A stretch of 64,000 nucleotides of DNA from Diphasiastrum complanatum (taxonomy: Eukaryota; Streptophyta; Lycopodiopsida; Lycopodiales; Lycopodiaceae), in NCBI GenBank assembly GCA_029204225.1, contig CM055095.1, positions 43,176,223 through 43,240,222 on the forward strand, given 5' to 3'. Below, piece by piece: positions 47,045 through 58,354 of this stretch. The notes beneath the pieces were generated by a model. That model did not search any database, was not told where the DNA came from, and saw nothing but the letters and a program-made list of their open reading frames with translations. The position numbers were made by a program, and so were the translations under genes. Positions within the stretch are counted from its first letter, which is position 1, and every line of letters starts with the position of its first letter.

Positions 47045-48750
47045 TACACAAGATAGACATTGCTTGAATGATTACTTGAGCATTAACCTAATCCTAGATA
47101 CTCATGCATTGTCCACATTACAATGGCATGTAGTGTAAACTCCCTCTAGGGGTGCAAAATGTCATATACATTCATCCCCTTCCACTAATCTTCCAACTCG
47201 TCAATAAGCGGTTCCTTGCGTTGGCCAGGAATTAGAAGTGCCAATATAATGTGTCTCTTTTTTGTACTAAACCAAGGAGGAATATTATAATTTACCAAGC
47301 AAATAGACCAAATGGACCACGTAGTTGCTCGTACACCAAAGGGGTTCACACCATCTGTTGCAAGACCAAATCTCACATTTCTTGACTCATTGGCAAAGCT
47401 TGGATACTCTTTGTTGATGTGCTTCCATGCAGGTGAATCTGAAGGTACCCTCATTATCCCATCCGTAGAGGTATGGTGTGCATGTCAGTCCATAAGTTGT
47501 GCAAGAGATTTACAATGAAATAATTGTTGCAATCATAAAATTACTGAAAAATGTCGTAAGACTTTGCACGGAAAGGTTGCCCCTTGCAAATCATCTCTAT
47601 ATCGAGGAGTATCACAAATGGGACATTTCTTGAGTGTTTCGTACCTTCCTCGATATAAAATACAATCTTTTAGACATGCCTGATATTGCTTGTAGTTCAT
47701 CTAGATGTTAGACAACATCTTTCGTGCCTCATCTCTTGTCTCAGGCATGACATTTTCTTCTGGAAAATTTTGTTTTTCAATACTCTATACATGACAAAAG
47801 AAGTTATTGTAAAAAAATTATCACTAGATGTCCAAATTGTGAATTTTGTTTCAAAGCAAAAATGACAAGTAGATGAAAAAAAATTTACTCAAATAATGAT
47901 GTGAGGCTTTGGTTACTCCATCTATATTTGGCTTGAAGATTTAATAGAAGTAGAGAAATCGCCAAACGAGATGTCTTTGCTCCAGGATACAATGCGGTCT
48001 TTGATTCTTCACGCAATTTCTTTTCTTCTTTAGACAAAAGTGCCTCCTCATCTTGTTCATTGTGTCTAGCTGCACTATTGTTCTCGTACATATCATCCAA
48101 CATGTCTCCCATGACTTCAAATTCATCATTCATTGGAAGCTCATTTTCATCGTTGGAACTTGTTTGCGAAGAAGTAGATCTAGATGAGCTAGATTCAGAT
48201 GCATTAGTCTCTTGATTAATGCGCTCATCAATTTCCATCATCTCTTTTAAGCCTTGACGTAGACGACGAGGTAATTGCTTTATATGAGGACCATTGTATT
48301 GCATTCGTCATCTACGTCGACCATTACGAGGATTATTGTCTCCAACGCTAAATGAGGATGAAGAATCCTATATACCAAAATAACAAGAAGTAGGTTGAAA
48401 CAATGCTTGATAAACATTTCCTCCCAATACTTGATAGATCTAAATGTTGCATATGAATATAAATTACCTCTTTGTTTAAGAAGTATGAACATACCAATGT
48501 ATCTATTAGACATTTTTCTTTTCAACTTATTAACATTCAATGAACTCAAGAATTGCACGCTTCTACATATTTACATATTTATGAATTTCACATTCATTAG
48601 CTTTCACTTATTACCTTATGTAAACATCTAGGCAAATGATGAATAATGCTTCTAACATTTGACATATTTAATGACACAAACCAAATACAATCAAGATGCA
48701 TGGATTATACATCTCTGCATATCAACAAAATTTAAATCTTCACATTTGAC

Positions 48751-49694
48751 TTATTGTCTTTTGCAAACATTTGGGTAGAGGACGGTTGAAACTATACTTG
48801 ATGAACAATTCCTGGTGCGTTCTTCAAACTCATAATTCGTCAATAGAGGGTGGCCAATGGAACTATTTATATATGCAGCAATGTTTCCATGCACATCTGG
48901 ATGTCCATCAATGTATGTACGATTTGCCCTTGAGATGTTGTCTCCTTGCATGCGTTGCTCCTCTAAAGAACAAGCATTTGAATTCAAGCCATATACTTGC
49001 ATCCTCCATTGGTGACGACACAAAGCATGCCAGTCACCCCAATTGTATTGAGGTCCTGCATATGGCATCAATGTCACAACACTATTTAGAGGGACCTCAA
49101 TACTACTCACTGCAAAAAGGCCCAAATCAGCCTTAGTGTTCACTAGGCATGATCATGTACATTTGACCCCAATACATAAATGGTGTTCCATTTAATGGTA
49201 ATGGTGATTGCAGTGGCCAACACGAATATCTACTTCTAATGAAAGTTTTTACTAATGGTTGCAAGCTAGGTGGAAGAGGAAGGTTAGACAAAAAACCTAG
49301 AATGTCTTTTGACACATCAACAGTGTGTAGTAATTTGTAATTATCTTTCAAACTAGTCATAATACATCCAAGACGTGTTCTCTTTTTTAAAGAGGTGGTC
49401 AAGTTTGTGGAATCCACGTGGAGTATCGTGGAGTATCGTGGAGGACTCATGTGCAACATCCAAGATCGGTGTGGTTGGGTGTAAGGAACGTTCTAGAGAT
49501 TTGGAAACATGGATTGAATCACAAGGCATTGATGAACTAATTATATCATGCAAGGGGTCATCATCAACAAGAGCATCATCTAAGGCCAAAGATGATCCAA
49601 AATCAATATTCATGTGATTTATCCTATTAATAATATTCTCGATCTCTCTTGCAACTCTTTTTCTTGAAACCAGCTTATGTTCCTTCTTCTGCAA
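48751..49694 (-). pseudogene. SET-domain-like gene fragment embedded in CACTA-3 TNP2
   Basis: A near-continuous coding stretch of about 310 residues with two frameshifts (near 49385 and 49140). Order: KRVAREIENIINRINHMN, LHDTPRGFHKLDHLFKK, then LPPSLQPLVKTFIRS, NGTPFMYWGQMYMIMPS, ADLGLFAVSSIEVPLNSVV, and finally TYIDGHPDVHGNIAAYINSS followed by YEFEERTR. GLFA near the start and an IDG...GN.A.YINSS block about 75 residues later resemble the first and the catalytic-site motifs of SET lysine methyltransferases (canonical RFINHS), but the arginine and the cysteine of the canonical block are absent. It ends before the expected final motif. CACTA elements are known to capture host gene pieces, and this is my inference here. 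No search was possible. Confidence 0.45.
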
Positions 49695-49716
49695 AAGTTG
49701 AAAATGTTAGATGTAT

Positions 49717-49719
<3 letters not shown>

Positions 49720-49803
<84 letters not shown>
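49720..49803 (+). repeat. (CT)n microsatellite, 42 units
   Basis: A pure tract directly upstream (in the minus-strand sense) of the SET-like fragment. A (CA)-rich stretch follows at about 49857-49920. Confidence 0.97.
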
Positions 49804-49806
<3 letters not shown>

Positions 49807-50151
49807 CATGAAACATAAACTAATATATAACACAAACCATAGACCAGTAGCATAAAACACACACACAAACACATGCATGCATGCACACACACACACCCAC
49901 TCACACCCACCCTAAACACACATGAAGAGAAAAATAGAGAGAACATTATAGAGTGCTAATCAAAACTCTTGAACCACACGACTATATCCTACTCCGCAAT
50001 GTCACCACATGCTCCCTCCCTACGGCATTTGGGCTTTTTTGTGGAACTCATCTTCTAACAAAAAACATTTGAACCGTGCCTTTAACGGAAGAAAACAAGG
50101 GCTACACACCTTCCTAGAATTGGGAGTGTTGGTTACCTTTAACTCTTTCAT

Positions 50152-50153
<2 letters not shown>

Positions 50154-50237
<84 letters not shown>
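50154..50237 (+). repeat. (CT)n microsatellite, 42 units, with shared flank
   Basis: Left flank CCTTCCTAGAATTGGGA (about 50109) is the reverse complement of sequence flanking the (GA)n tract at 27357-27464, so both belong to one repeat family that includes the tract. Confidence 0.95.
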
Positions 50238-50239
<2 letters not shown>

Positions 50240-50302
50240 ATGAGTCTATTACGGGTGATTGGATATGGAAATCAAGATTAACTACATCTTTCGATTTTTT
50301 TC

Positions 50303-50440
50303 TTTTAGAAGCAAGTGAGGGATTAACTTCATCTAATCATTCTATTTGGATTTCTCCTTTTAGAAGCAAGTGAGAGATTAACTTCATCTAATTATTCTAT
50401 TTGGATTTTTCCTTTTAGAAGCAAGTGAGAGATTAACTTC
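50303..50440 (+). repeat. Tandem repeat of 55 bp, about 2.5 units
   Basis: TTTTAGAAGCAAGTGAG starts units at 50303, 50358 and 50413. Units differ by a few bases. It sits just beside the Transpos_assoc exon of CACTA-3. Confidence 0.9.
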
Positions 50441-50819
50441 AAAGTATCGTGGCACTTATCCTATCGCTCAATATTTATTGGCCAAACTGTACTTGAAGTG
50501 CCATAAGGGTCAAAGATTAAAGCATTTCCAAAAAGACACTTTAAAGAGTTCACCTCTAGTTCTCTTGGATTCTCTGTGTGCACTCCATTGGCCCAAATAT
50601 GATCATTGACAATCTTTCTTGTCCGAATTCTAAGGCCTTTGCATTGTGTGCATGTACATGGTATCCTCTCATCATATTCTGGTTGAAACTGGTCCAATAA
50701 TCCAATTGCAAATTGCACAAATTCTTTCAATGTCATTCAAGTGAAAATTGACAAATTCTAATATGTGACGAATTGTAACATGTGACAAAAATTGACAAAA
50801 TAGTCTTTGTACATTTAGT

Positions 50820-50932
50820 GCATTTGCAACCTTCATTTGTGATGGAGTGGTGTCTTGGCTTTCCAAAGAGCAATATACTATATCACAATCCTCAACCAAA
50901 TCGGAGTACATCACTATTACAAATGAAAAAAT
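50820..50932 (+). pseudogene. Copia RNase H scrap inside CACTA-3
   Basis: The plus strand reads AFATFICDGVVSWLSKEQ followed by SSTKSEYITIT, matching Copia-3 RNase H at about 40120-40220 (AFATFLCDEVVSWLSKKQ, SSTESEYKAL). Only about 37 codons are present, with no flanking retroelement sequence, and it is on the strand opposite to TNP2. It looks like a short insertion or template-switch product. Confidence 0.8.
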
Positions 50933-51340
50933 TATGACGTAAATCAATATACATACATGTGATGGATCAATAGGCGGTCTACGTCGACTGATGGAAGAGC
51001 TTGAAGATGAACCAGTCAATAGTTGTTCATTGTACTTTAGTCTTGCTTGTTCCTTTTTTCTGTGATAGAGCTCAATTCTTTTTTCTTTCTCTAAATCATG
51101 TGGAGGTATGATAATTTCCCTAGAATTCATAATTCCAATTGAATGTCATTGTAAGAAGTAATTTGCAAGAAAAATTATACACTCATATTCAAATAACAGA
51201 CAAAGTACAATTGATGTCAATATCAATAACAATATATACTTGCTGTTGCGATCATGAGATGAATCGTTATTTGATGATGATGACATTGTCAATGACATAT
51301 ACACACTGTAGTCAGCTACTCTATACCACATCATAAGTAA
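50933..51340 (-). pseudogene. 5' exons of CACTA-3 TNP2 region, uncertain
   Basis: The minus strand carries MNSREIIIPPHDLEKEKRIE followed by basic and Ser-rich sequence (51130-50960), and further out MSSSSNNDSSHDRNSK (51285-51238) ending near a GTAAGT-like donor. The Ser/Asn/Asp-rich piece resembles the first TNP2 exons of CACTA-1 and CACTA-2. The middle piece has no counterpart that I recognise. Confidence 0.35.
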
Positions 51341-52624
51341 TCATTATGAGACCGTATGTACTGAACAAATAAAATTTGTTAGAGACATGCCAACATCTCA
51401 TCCATGTATATTCTACTTATGCTTAATGTAAATCTAATATTCTAGTAACATTGCTATCAAGAAAAGACAACACATGACAAGCAATCAAAATGAGGTTCAT
51501 ACTGACAAATGTTAGACATCAGTAGATAGTGCGCACAAGCCTATCTCAACTAATTTAAAGACCAAATAGCACTCAATATTTGAAGCATTCAGTTTGAACC
51601 CTTGTCCAAGATGAGTGATGATCTCACTCAATCTTTCTTTCAAGATGGAATGATCAAAATCAAACAATCAGTCATATACTCAATTGATTCATTGCCCACT
51701 CAATCACTCATTTGATTAATTAATACTTGGCTCGAGTTAGCACACACCAACAATTAAAAAGATATATCATATAGGTCACATATAAGCAAAAAATTTCTAT
51801 TTGACCATATAATTATGTCATCAAATTATATCAAATCTATGACACCTAGATTATTAATAAACTAAATGTTTTATGACATCACCGATTATGTCATAAAATC
51901 TTAAAAAACTTGTCAAATTACTTGTTTAATAATAATATGTACTATTTCTTATCTCATGATTTTGTCTTGTATGTCAAATCTCAAGAAAAATCAAATTTAT
52001 AACAATATAAAACTAGTTTTAACAACTAAATACTACCATAATGATCTTTGAATCGATTTTTTTATGTTCCATCATATTAAAAAAAAAAATTATGTAAAAT
52101 CCTACAATAAAATATTCTCATAAAATCTAGAAAAGATTATGAGAAGATTGAATGAGATTTAAAGCATGCAAGCCCATGTGGGGGACCCTCTCACGTGTGA
52201 AGAGAGGGGAAAAAAACCGTGTGGAACATCCACGCGTAGATATCGCGTGGATAACTTCTGCATGGATAATCCACGCGAAACTTGAATGCCAATAGAATAG
52301 CATTTTCGCGAGCATTCTTGCTCCTCTTCTTTTGCTTTCAAGTTTTATAGGTTTTTCCTAATCTAGTGTTTAGTGTTCTTGATTGCTATTGCTCTTCCAA
52401 GCTCTATAGATCTTGCTTGATTGCTTGCTTCCTTCCTTGCTAGTGATCTTGTTCTTGCTATTGCTTGCTCTATTGATCTTGCTTGGTATTGATCTTGCTT
52501 GTTCTTGCTTACTATTGATCTATTGCTTTCTTGTCATTGCTTACTCTTCTAATCTAACAGTCTTCACTACTCTTTCACTCCCATTTTTCACTACTTTCTA
52601 ACTTTTAAAGTTTTTTTTGCTACA
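51341..52624. promoter_or_regulatory. Divergent intergenic region of CACTA-3, AT-rich, with hairpin
   Basis: Lies between the TNP2 first exon (minus) and the TNPA-like ATG (plus) and so is the likely bidirectional promoter. It is strongly AT-rich at 51700-52100. At about 52228-52250 TCCACGCG and CGCGTGGA form a hairpin, with another ATCCACGCG copy at about 52268. A CT-rich leader with repeated TTGCTTGCT-type words precedes the ATG. Function is inferred from position. Confidence 0.4.
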
Positions 52625-52843
52625 ATGTCTTCAAGTGGTAGCTCAAGTGGAAGGTCAAGTGGGAGACCATCTAGGAGAAGAGCTCGTGAGGAGCCCGAAG
52701 AATATAATCAAGAGTGGTTTGAGAATCTATCTCCTCAACAAAGAGATAGAATCAAAAATCTTGTGTTAACTTCTTCGGGTGAATCATTCGAGAGGAGCTT
52801 CCAAGGATGCCCCTTCCCTGGTTTAAGCAAGGACCAGCTGTGA
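52625..52843 (+). pseudogene. TNPA-like first exon of CACTA-3
   Basis: Starts MSSSGSSSGRSSGRPSRRR and reads WFENLSPQQRDRIKNLVL. The layout (short Ser/Gly/Arg-rich N-terminus, then a W/Y..L-S/T/M-P-E/Q-Q-R/K motif) matches exon 1 of CACTA-1 (MSGSGSG, MSPEQRVAIRQML) and CACTA-2 (LTPEQKAKLQSML). The downstream exons are not found. The sequence after about 52800 is unrelated. Confidence 0.6.
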
Positions 52844-53739
52844 GCCAGCGCTCAAACACTTGTAAAATCCAGTGCTGAGAATCCCAAGAGGAAGAGCAAA
52901 AGACAACGCTCTCTCTACACTTCTTTCTTGACTTCCGTTGGAGGGCTTCCGGTTTTTCTTGTTCTTCACTGCCATTGAAGGTGCTGCCTACTGAACCAAT
53001 TGAGATACTGTCTTTAATTGTTGAAAGACCTGTATCATGTCACTTTTGGTAGCAACTGCTGCTTCTTGAATGAGTTTGAGGTGCACATAAGGGGTTGTTC
53101 TGAAGGTGCTATCACAACAATGTGCTATTCTTGCAGGTGATGCCACATATTTCTATTTTTTCATAGGCTGATTCAGAGTTGATGAATTGATTTCTTAGCT
53201 AAATCATGGATTTCCATGTTTGGATTCTCAGAGTTTGTGATTCAGAGATGAATCTAAAAGATGAATGCAAAACTAATTATTGCTAGCTATTGTTACCTAT
53301 TGGGTGCTTACCAAAATACAGGAAGATAAAGGAGCTCAAAATTACCTGAAGTTGACGGCTCCATCTTGCTGGTGGACTTATTGTCCTCAATCCTTGCAAT
53401 GCACTGCTTCTCCACTTGTTAGGTCAGCCTTGCCTCTTCTCCTCTATTTTCTTTGATGCTAAACTCCTCTTGCCCTACTTTGATGCTAACTGACTCCTCT
53501 TGCCCTAGTTTGATACTTGTAAGGCTTGTCTTTATTTAACCTTTCAGTATGAAGGGTCCCATTCAGTCATAACAAGCAGTTAAGTCCACTGTTGATTTTC
53601 CAATTGACACACCTCACATATTTAATATAATACATTGACATGGGGTAGACCAATTACCATGTCGCTCTTTTCAAAATGACTCAAAAATTGAAGTTCAAGT
53701 GATCAAGCTGATGATGCCAACAAATAAATTAGGAGAGAT
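52844..53739. other. No gene recognised
   Basis: No coding motif is visible on either strand. The phrase CTCCTCTTGCCCTA occurs twice near 53467 and 53502 as a short direct repeat. It is probably old non-coding or repeat DNA. Confidence 0.4.
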
Positions 53740-54420
53740 TTGTTGAAATTTGACAAGCATACAATACATAATCAATATCAGTCTATATGTTCCTCTTCCT
53801 TTGACACCTATAGCAATTGCAATATTTACCTCCTTATTAGTGCATTTATTATCAAAGAAGGGAACTTGAAAGTTTTTTAAAGTTATTGTAGCAAACTGAG
53901 ATAAGGTTTTGCAATAGTTTAGAGATATATAATACTTGCTCAATGTTCCTCAATTCTTGTGGTGTATCAATCACAACGGAAACAATTTTATGAATTGGAA
54001 TTTGATTGCCATCACCTAAACATACTTGTCTTTGCTCATCAATCCAATCCACAAAAGTACAAAATGATCACTCTATGAGATGTCATATGTTGGGTGCATG
54101 CAAAATCTCTCAACTAACCATCATGTTTCTAATCCAAAGAAGCTAAAAAGAGTTTAGGATTGTTTATACCATCACACTTCTTCTCTTTAGCAAAGTTGTC
54201 GATCTCCTTAGCCTAAACCTTGCCCTTCTTAAGATCAAATGTCTTTTGTTTGTAGTAAAATTTGTCCTAATGGCATTCCTTGCCACAATAGTTTTATGCA
54301 CCATGCTTCTTGCCTTTGCTTCCATCAATTTAAATTGTGAAATCAGCATCATGACATGCACTATAAGAGGAATTCTTCTTTTTTTGAAATTTCTTATAGT
54401 CTTTAGCAAGAAATGCATGA
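53740..54420 (-). pseudogene. Copia gag zinc-knuckle/protease remnant
   Basis: The minus strand reads KDYKKFQKKK and a decayed knuckle NYCGKECH near 54280. Later come WIDEQRQVCLGDGNQIPIH, then VLYISKLLQNLIS (54052-53900) and a GRGTYRL-like segment near 53780. This is the order of a Copia zinc knuckle, post-protease region and pre-integrase start. The DSGA-type protease motif is lost. Several frames are needed. It is not closely similar to Copia-2 or Copia-3. Confidence 0.55.
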
Positions 54421-55159
54421 CTTGATGGCTCTAGCAATGTAAATTCGCATTTACAAAAACTAAGGCATTGGCCTTTTCAGTCCCCAAGCAATTCCTCTTC
54501 AGAGTGGCTATATTGCCAAAACTCCATAATCGCTCGCAGTGAGATGAGCTCCCATCATGGCTAAGGACACGAATTGCAAGCTTCTGCAATTGTGGTGTAT
54601 TTGCCCCATAATTCCTCCCACCACAAGGCTAAACTGTGAAGGAACCTATCAACATGTGTTTATCACCTTTTGAATTATCTATGGCCTTCACAAAGTATGT
54701 CTTACCACATGAATAACAAAGAACACCTTAAATAGTTTGACTCCTAGTATCATTCCAACCATCACCAATCAAAGAGACGCCCTCATAAAGGATGAGTAAC
54801 CATCAACTTATGGCCGTGAAAATTTGACTAAACCCAGGCTTATAAAAAGGTGCGTCAGGAGGCTTTGACACCTATAGACACTTTCAATGTGGCTCATACT
54901 TGGGACAAACCCTTTCCCTAGTCTCGTAGGTCTATAAGGAGTCCACCAGCTCAATTTTCAATAAAATCGACATTCCTTACGATTATACGACCTCATGTAA
55001 TCAAGAAGATGATTGAGCATTTTTGCCCTAATTGCCAATCCAACCTAACCCTTGAGCTTTTCCAAGTTGATGGCTAGGTTGATCAACCAACTCCATAATT
55101 CTAGGGATTTGGTCCTCTAATTTAGGAATCATTAACAAAAAAAACTTGATCAACCCTAT
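54421..55159. other. No gene recognised
   Basis: Decayed sequence without recognisable coding motifs on either strand. It lies between a Copia gag remnant and LTR scraps and may belong to the same dead element. Confidence 0.35.
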
Positions 55160-55310
55160 GAACATGATCTAACATATTCTAGAGTAGATTCACACGTGGC
55201 AACATGGACTCACACGTGTGGGACCCATCAATATACATATTTACATGGTTTAATCAAGCCAAGTTTGCCAAATTTGACAATTTCTCACAATTTAGAGTAG
55301 GACATACTTA
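55160..55310 (-). repeat. LTR scrap related to Copia-2
   Basis: Contains CACACGTGTG at 55211-55220 and ends ATTTGACAATTTCTCACA (about 55290), resembling the Copia-2 LTR ends. Borders are unclear. Confidence 0.5.
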
Positions 55311-55629
55311 TGGTTCGGAACTAGGCAATTTCATGGATAGATATGCCTTGTGACAGTTTTGACAACCTCGGTTACGTTTGTAGTTAGAAAGAAGATATCC
55401 CCGCAGCATGAGGGACGGTAGAGATGAAATAGATCAAAGTCAGTACTCCACAAGGGCCGAGATCATTGCTGCACTACAACAACAGCCCGAGTGGTGGAAT
55501 AAAGTCCTAAAGGATAGTAGGGCGTTAGCGTGGAAAAGGATCAATCCTTTTTATATGCCGATCAGATGAAGAAATCTCTAGCCAACAGAGCAACCGCGAG
55601 TCGAAGTGGTGAACTGGCCGGTAATTTCA
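55311..55629 (+). other. Short coding-like remnant, unidentified
   Basis: The plus strand at about 55455-55560 reads EIIAALQQQPEWWNKVLKD, followed in another frame by KKSLANRATASRSGELAG. The second phrase has a loose resemblance to the basic K..N.A.R pattern of plant TNPA-like proteins, but this is weak. No other signal is seen. Confidence 0.25.
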
Positions 55630-55696
55630 GGAATTTCAGACGTGTGAGATTCACTTACAGACTTCTATCATAAAAAAATACCAAACTAGAATTTTG
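55630..55696 (-). repeat. Copia-2-type LTR terminus abutting the duplication junction
   Basis: GAGATTCACTTACAGACTTC followed by ATACCAAACTAGAATTTTGCCA matches the last 60 bp of the Copia-2 LTR (25957-26010) and breaks off inside the word GCCAATTTCTCACA. The next base belongs to the duplicated CACTA-1 segment. The scrap marks the left breakpoint of the duplication. Confidence 0.8.
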
Positions 55697-56188
55697 CCAG
55701 GCAGGTTTTGACTTGCCTGTCCAAAGTGTGCCCCGCACAACATTCCTCTTACGCCGAATCCATTTGCTCATATCTTTTGATATGGCTCCTGGATCGAACT
55801 CATTTTCTTGCTGGAATTCTTCCCGCAACTCCTACATAATCTTGGATTTTGATTCTCCAGGTTGATCACACCCTTTTTTAAAAAGTCTTGTTCCAAAATA
55901 ATGAGAACATAACAAATGCAACTTATTAATAAAGTGGTCCCTTTCTCATCCCTCACTACATCCCCATCGACAGTTAAATTGTAGTGAGGGTTGGAGGATG
56001 ATTCATCTGTGGCAGCGGGTGGAGATGAAGGGCCTGTTGTGGCGCCTTCTTATGTGTTAAAAGCATTTGCCTAATAGCCACCCTTTGTTCTGGCGACATG
56101 GTACCAATCAAGCTAGCGGTGTAATCTTCATATACAGACCTAGATCGACGTCGTCCGCTACCACCGCCACTTCCACTTCCACTCATGA
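55697..56188 (-). pseudogene. TNPA-like gene, truncated second copy
   Basis: Exon 1 and the 5' part of exon 2 of the TNPA-like gene, identical in sequence to copy 1 apart from rare differences. Exon 2 is cut at the duplication junction just after the GKSKPAW-encoding sequence, and exons 3-4 are absent. It keeps the TAG stop seen in copy 1 (here 55832-55834). Confidence 0.65.
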
Positions 56189-57378
56189 TTGTGTGCAACC
56201 TGCAGATGCTGAACAGACAAATAAATCATGAAATGAATTCTATCATATGTTGGACAATAATTATTTAGTCGAAGATCTGAAAATTGACAAATTCACATCA
56301 TGAAAAGATTGTGAACCCAACAATATAAGGACTAACTTAAAACTTTCAAACACTCCAAGCTTGAAACAATGGGACAAAAAACTTGAATAATGTAATGGTA
56401 TTGAATAACTTCCACTAACAACATTCTCTCCATGAAATAAGAACCAATTACATTCTGCTTTGCAAATATGTCATAACTTGTCCAATGCATACTATCAACA
56501 ATCAATCACACCACCATCACCACTTGACCAAATTCCTCAAGACAACTAGCTATCCACAAAAGAAATCTTTGTTGTTAATCTACTCCTTTATGACAATCAT
56601 TTCTTGCATCAAGCATGCACACTATGGAACTAAAATTTCTCCCTACCACCAAGCAACAACAATATTCATATCTACAATGTCATGACCAATCCAAAAAAGA
56701 ATTACAAATGACTTTATCCTCTTGATTGTAAAAAAATGCTTATCAAACTTCAAATATGTGAACATTCTTATGAAAAAAAAAAGTCTCGCACATTTGAAAT
56801 ACTTTACTAGAAATTGAATGTTTTGACAGATGTTTGTGTAGCTCATCAGACGGAGAATCTAGTGATGAAGGCATAAATGTCAACAAAGTAAATCAATATA
56901 CCATATCCTACAATGATTTTTTCAAGTTAACTATTACCGATTTTTGCAAGAAACAACGTACTTACAATTTTTTGTAGGCCAATTATTATCAAGAATGAAT
57001 GTCGTGAACCTGCGTCAGATGCGACAGGCAAGTGTTCTGTCAAAGATGCATTGTCAATGCTCACTTGTGGAAGTATGGAAGAGGAGCGGATGGTCACACA
57101 TCAAATCCAGAAGAGATTGAGGTTTGCTTTAAAAGCTAACACACTTATGGCATTTATTATATTTTTTTAAATACTAGGATATCTAGGTAACCGTTGACTT
57201 GTTTAAATGACACATTCTCTATCGATTTGTTTAGACACACCATCGAATGCCATTACATGGTCTTGATCCATCCGTATTAAATTCCAAATGAAGAAAAATC
57301 TTGATACAAATGAGAAAACAAAGAATGAAAAAAATAGAAGAAGGCGCTAGTGGATTGCCACTAGATCCTAACTTAGAT

Positions 57379-58002
57379 CCTACCTTTCCACTAGATCCTA
57401 ACTTAGGATTCTCCATGCCAGGGGTAATCCTACTCACTGCAACCTCCTTCTGCAAGCGATATTTTTCTAGATCTTTGGCCTCATCCTTGTAGGCCTTCCA
57501 ATCTGGCTTGGAACACCAGGCAGGTTTTGATTTGCCTGTCCAAAGTGTGCCCCGTACGACATTCCTCTTACGTCAAATCCATTTGCTCATATCTTTTGAT
57601 ATGGCTCCTGGATCGAACTCATTTTCTTGCGGGAATTCTTCCCGCAACTCCTAAATAATCCTGGATTTTGATTCTCCAGGTTGATCACACCCTTTTTTAA
57701 AAAGTCTTGTTCCAAAATAATGATAACATAACAAATTATCAATAATGTAACTTATTAATAAAGTGGTCTCTTTCTCATCCCCCACTACATCCCCATCGGC
57801 AGTTAAATTGTAGTGAGGGTTGGAGGATGATTCATCTGTGGCAGCGGGTGGAGATGAAGGCCTTCTGCGGCACCTTCTTCTGTGTTAAAAGCATTTGCCT
57901 AATAGCCACCCTTTGTTCGGGCGACATGGTACCAATCAAGCTAGCGGTGTAATCTTCATATACAGACCTAGATCGATGTCGTCTGCTTCCACTTCCACTC
58001 AT
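57379..58002 (-). pseudogene. TNPA-like remnant of unit b, second copy
   Basis: Counterpart of 3405-4028. It differs by one C-to-T change (57984) that turns a glycine codon into arginine in the MSGSGSG-type start. The internal stop is retained. Confidence 0.7.
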
Positions 58003-58354
58003 GGTTGTGTGCAACCTGCAGATGCTAGACAAATAAATTATGAAATGAATTCTATCATATGTTGGACAATAATTATTTAGTCGAAGATCTGAAAATCGAC
58101 TTTATGACAATCATTTCTTGCATCAAGCATGCACACTATGGAATTAAAATTTCTCCCTACCACCAAGCAACAACAATATTCATATCTACAATGTCATGAC
58201 CAATCCAAAAAAGAATTATAAATGACTTTATCCTCTTGATTGTAAAAAAATGCTTATCAAACTTCAAATATGTGAACATTCTTATGAAAAAAAAAAAGTC
58301 TCACACATTTGAAATACTTTACTAGAAATTGAATGTTTTGACGGATGTTTGTGT

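Larger units (their letters stand above)
47045..50736 (-). pseudogene. TNP2 transposase of CACTA-3, N-terminal two thirds, interrupted
   Basis: Right to left: a Transpos_assoc-like domain at 50736-50461 (IPCTCTQCKGLR then VNDHIWANG); a linker exon 48304-47885 with acidic and Ser-rich sequence ending LREESKTALYPGAKTS and KYRWSNQSLTSLF; then 47770-47045 with PEENVMPETRDEARKML, CLKDCILYRGRYETLKKCPI, VRFGLATDGVNPFG, LVNYNIPPWFSTKK, EPLIDELED and LHAIVMWTMHEY. These are successive Transposase_21 signatures. Stops occur at about 47700, 47540 and 47185. About 2.1 kb of foreign sequence separates the first two exons. The C-terminal part is missing. Confidence 0.8.
47045..52843. mobile_element. CACTA-3, rearranged CACTA transposon
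   Basis: TNP2 is on the minus strand (50736 to about 47045) and a TNPA-like first exon is on the plus strand (52625-52843), divergent as in CACTA-1 and CACTA-2 but in the opposite overall orientation. Between TNP2 exons lie a SET-like gene fragment, two (CT)n tracts, a 55-bp tandem repeat and a Copia RNase H scrap. Neither terminal inverted repeat nor subterminal repeats could be found, so the true limits are unknown. Confidence 0.65.
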
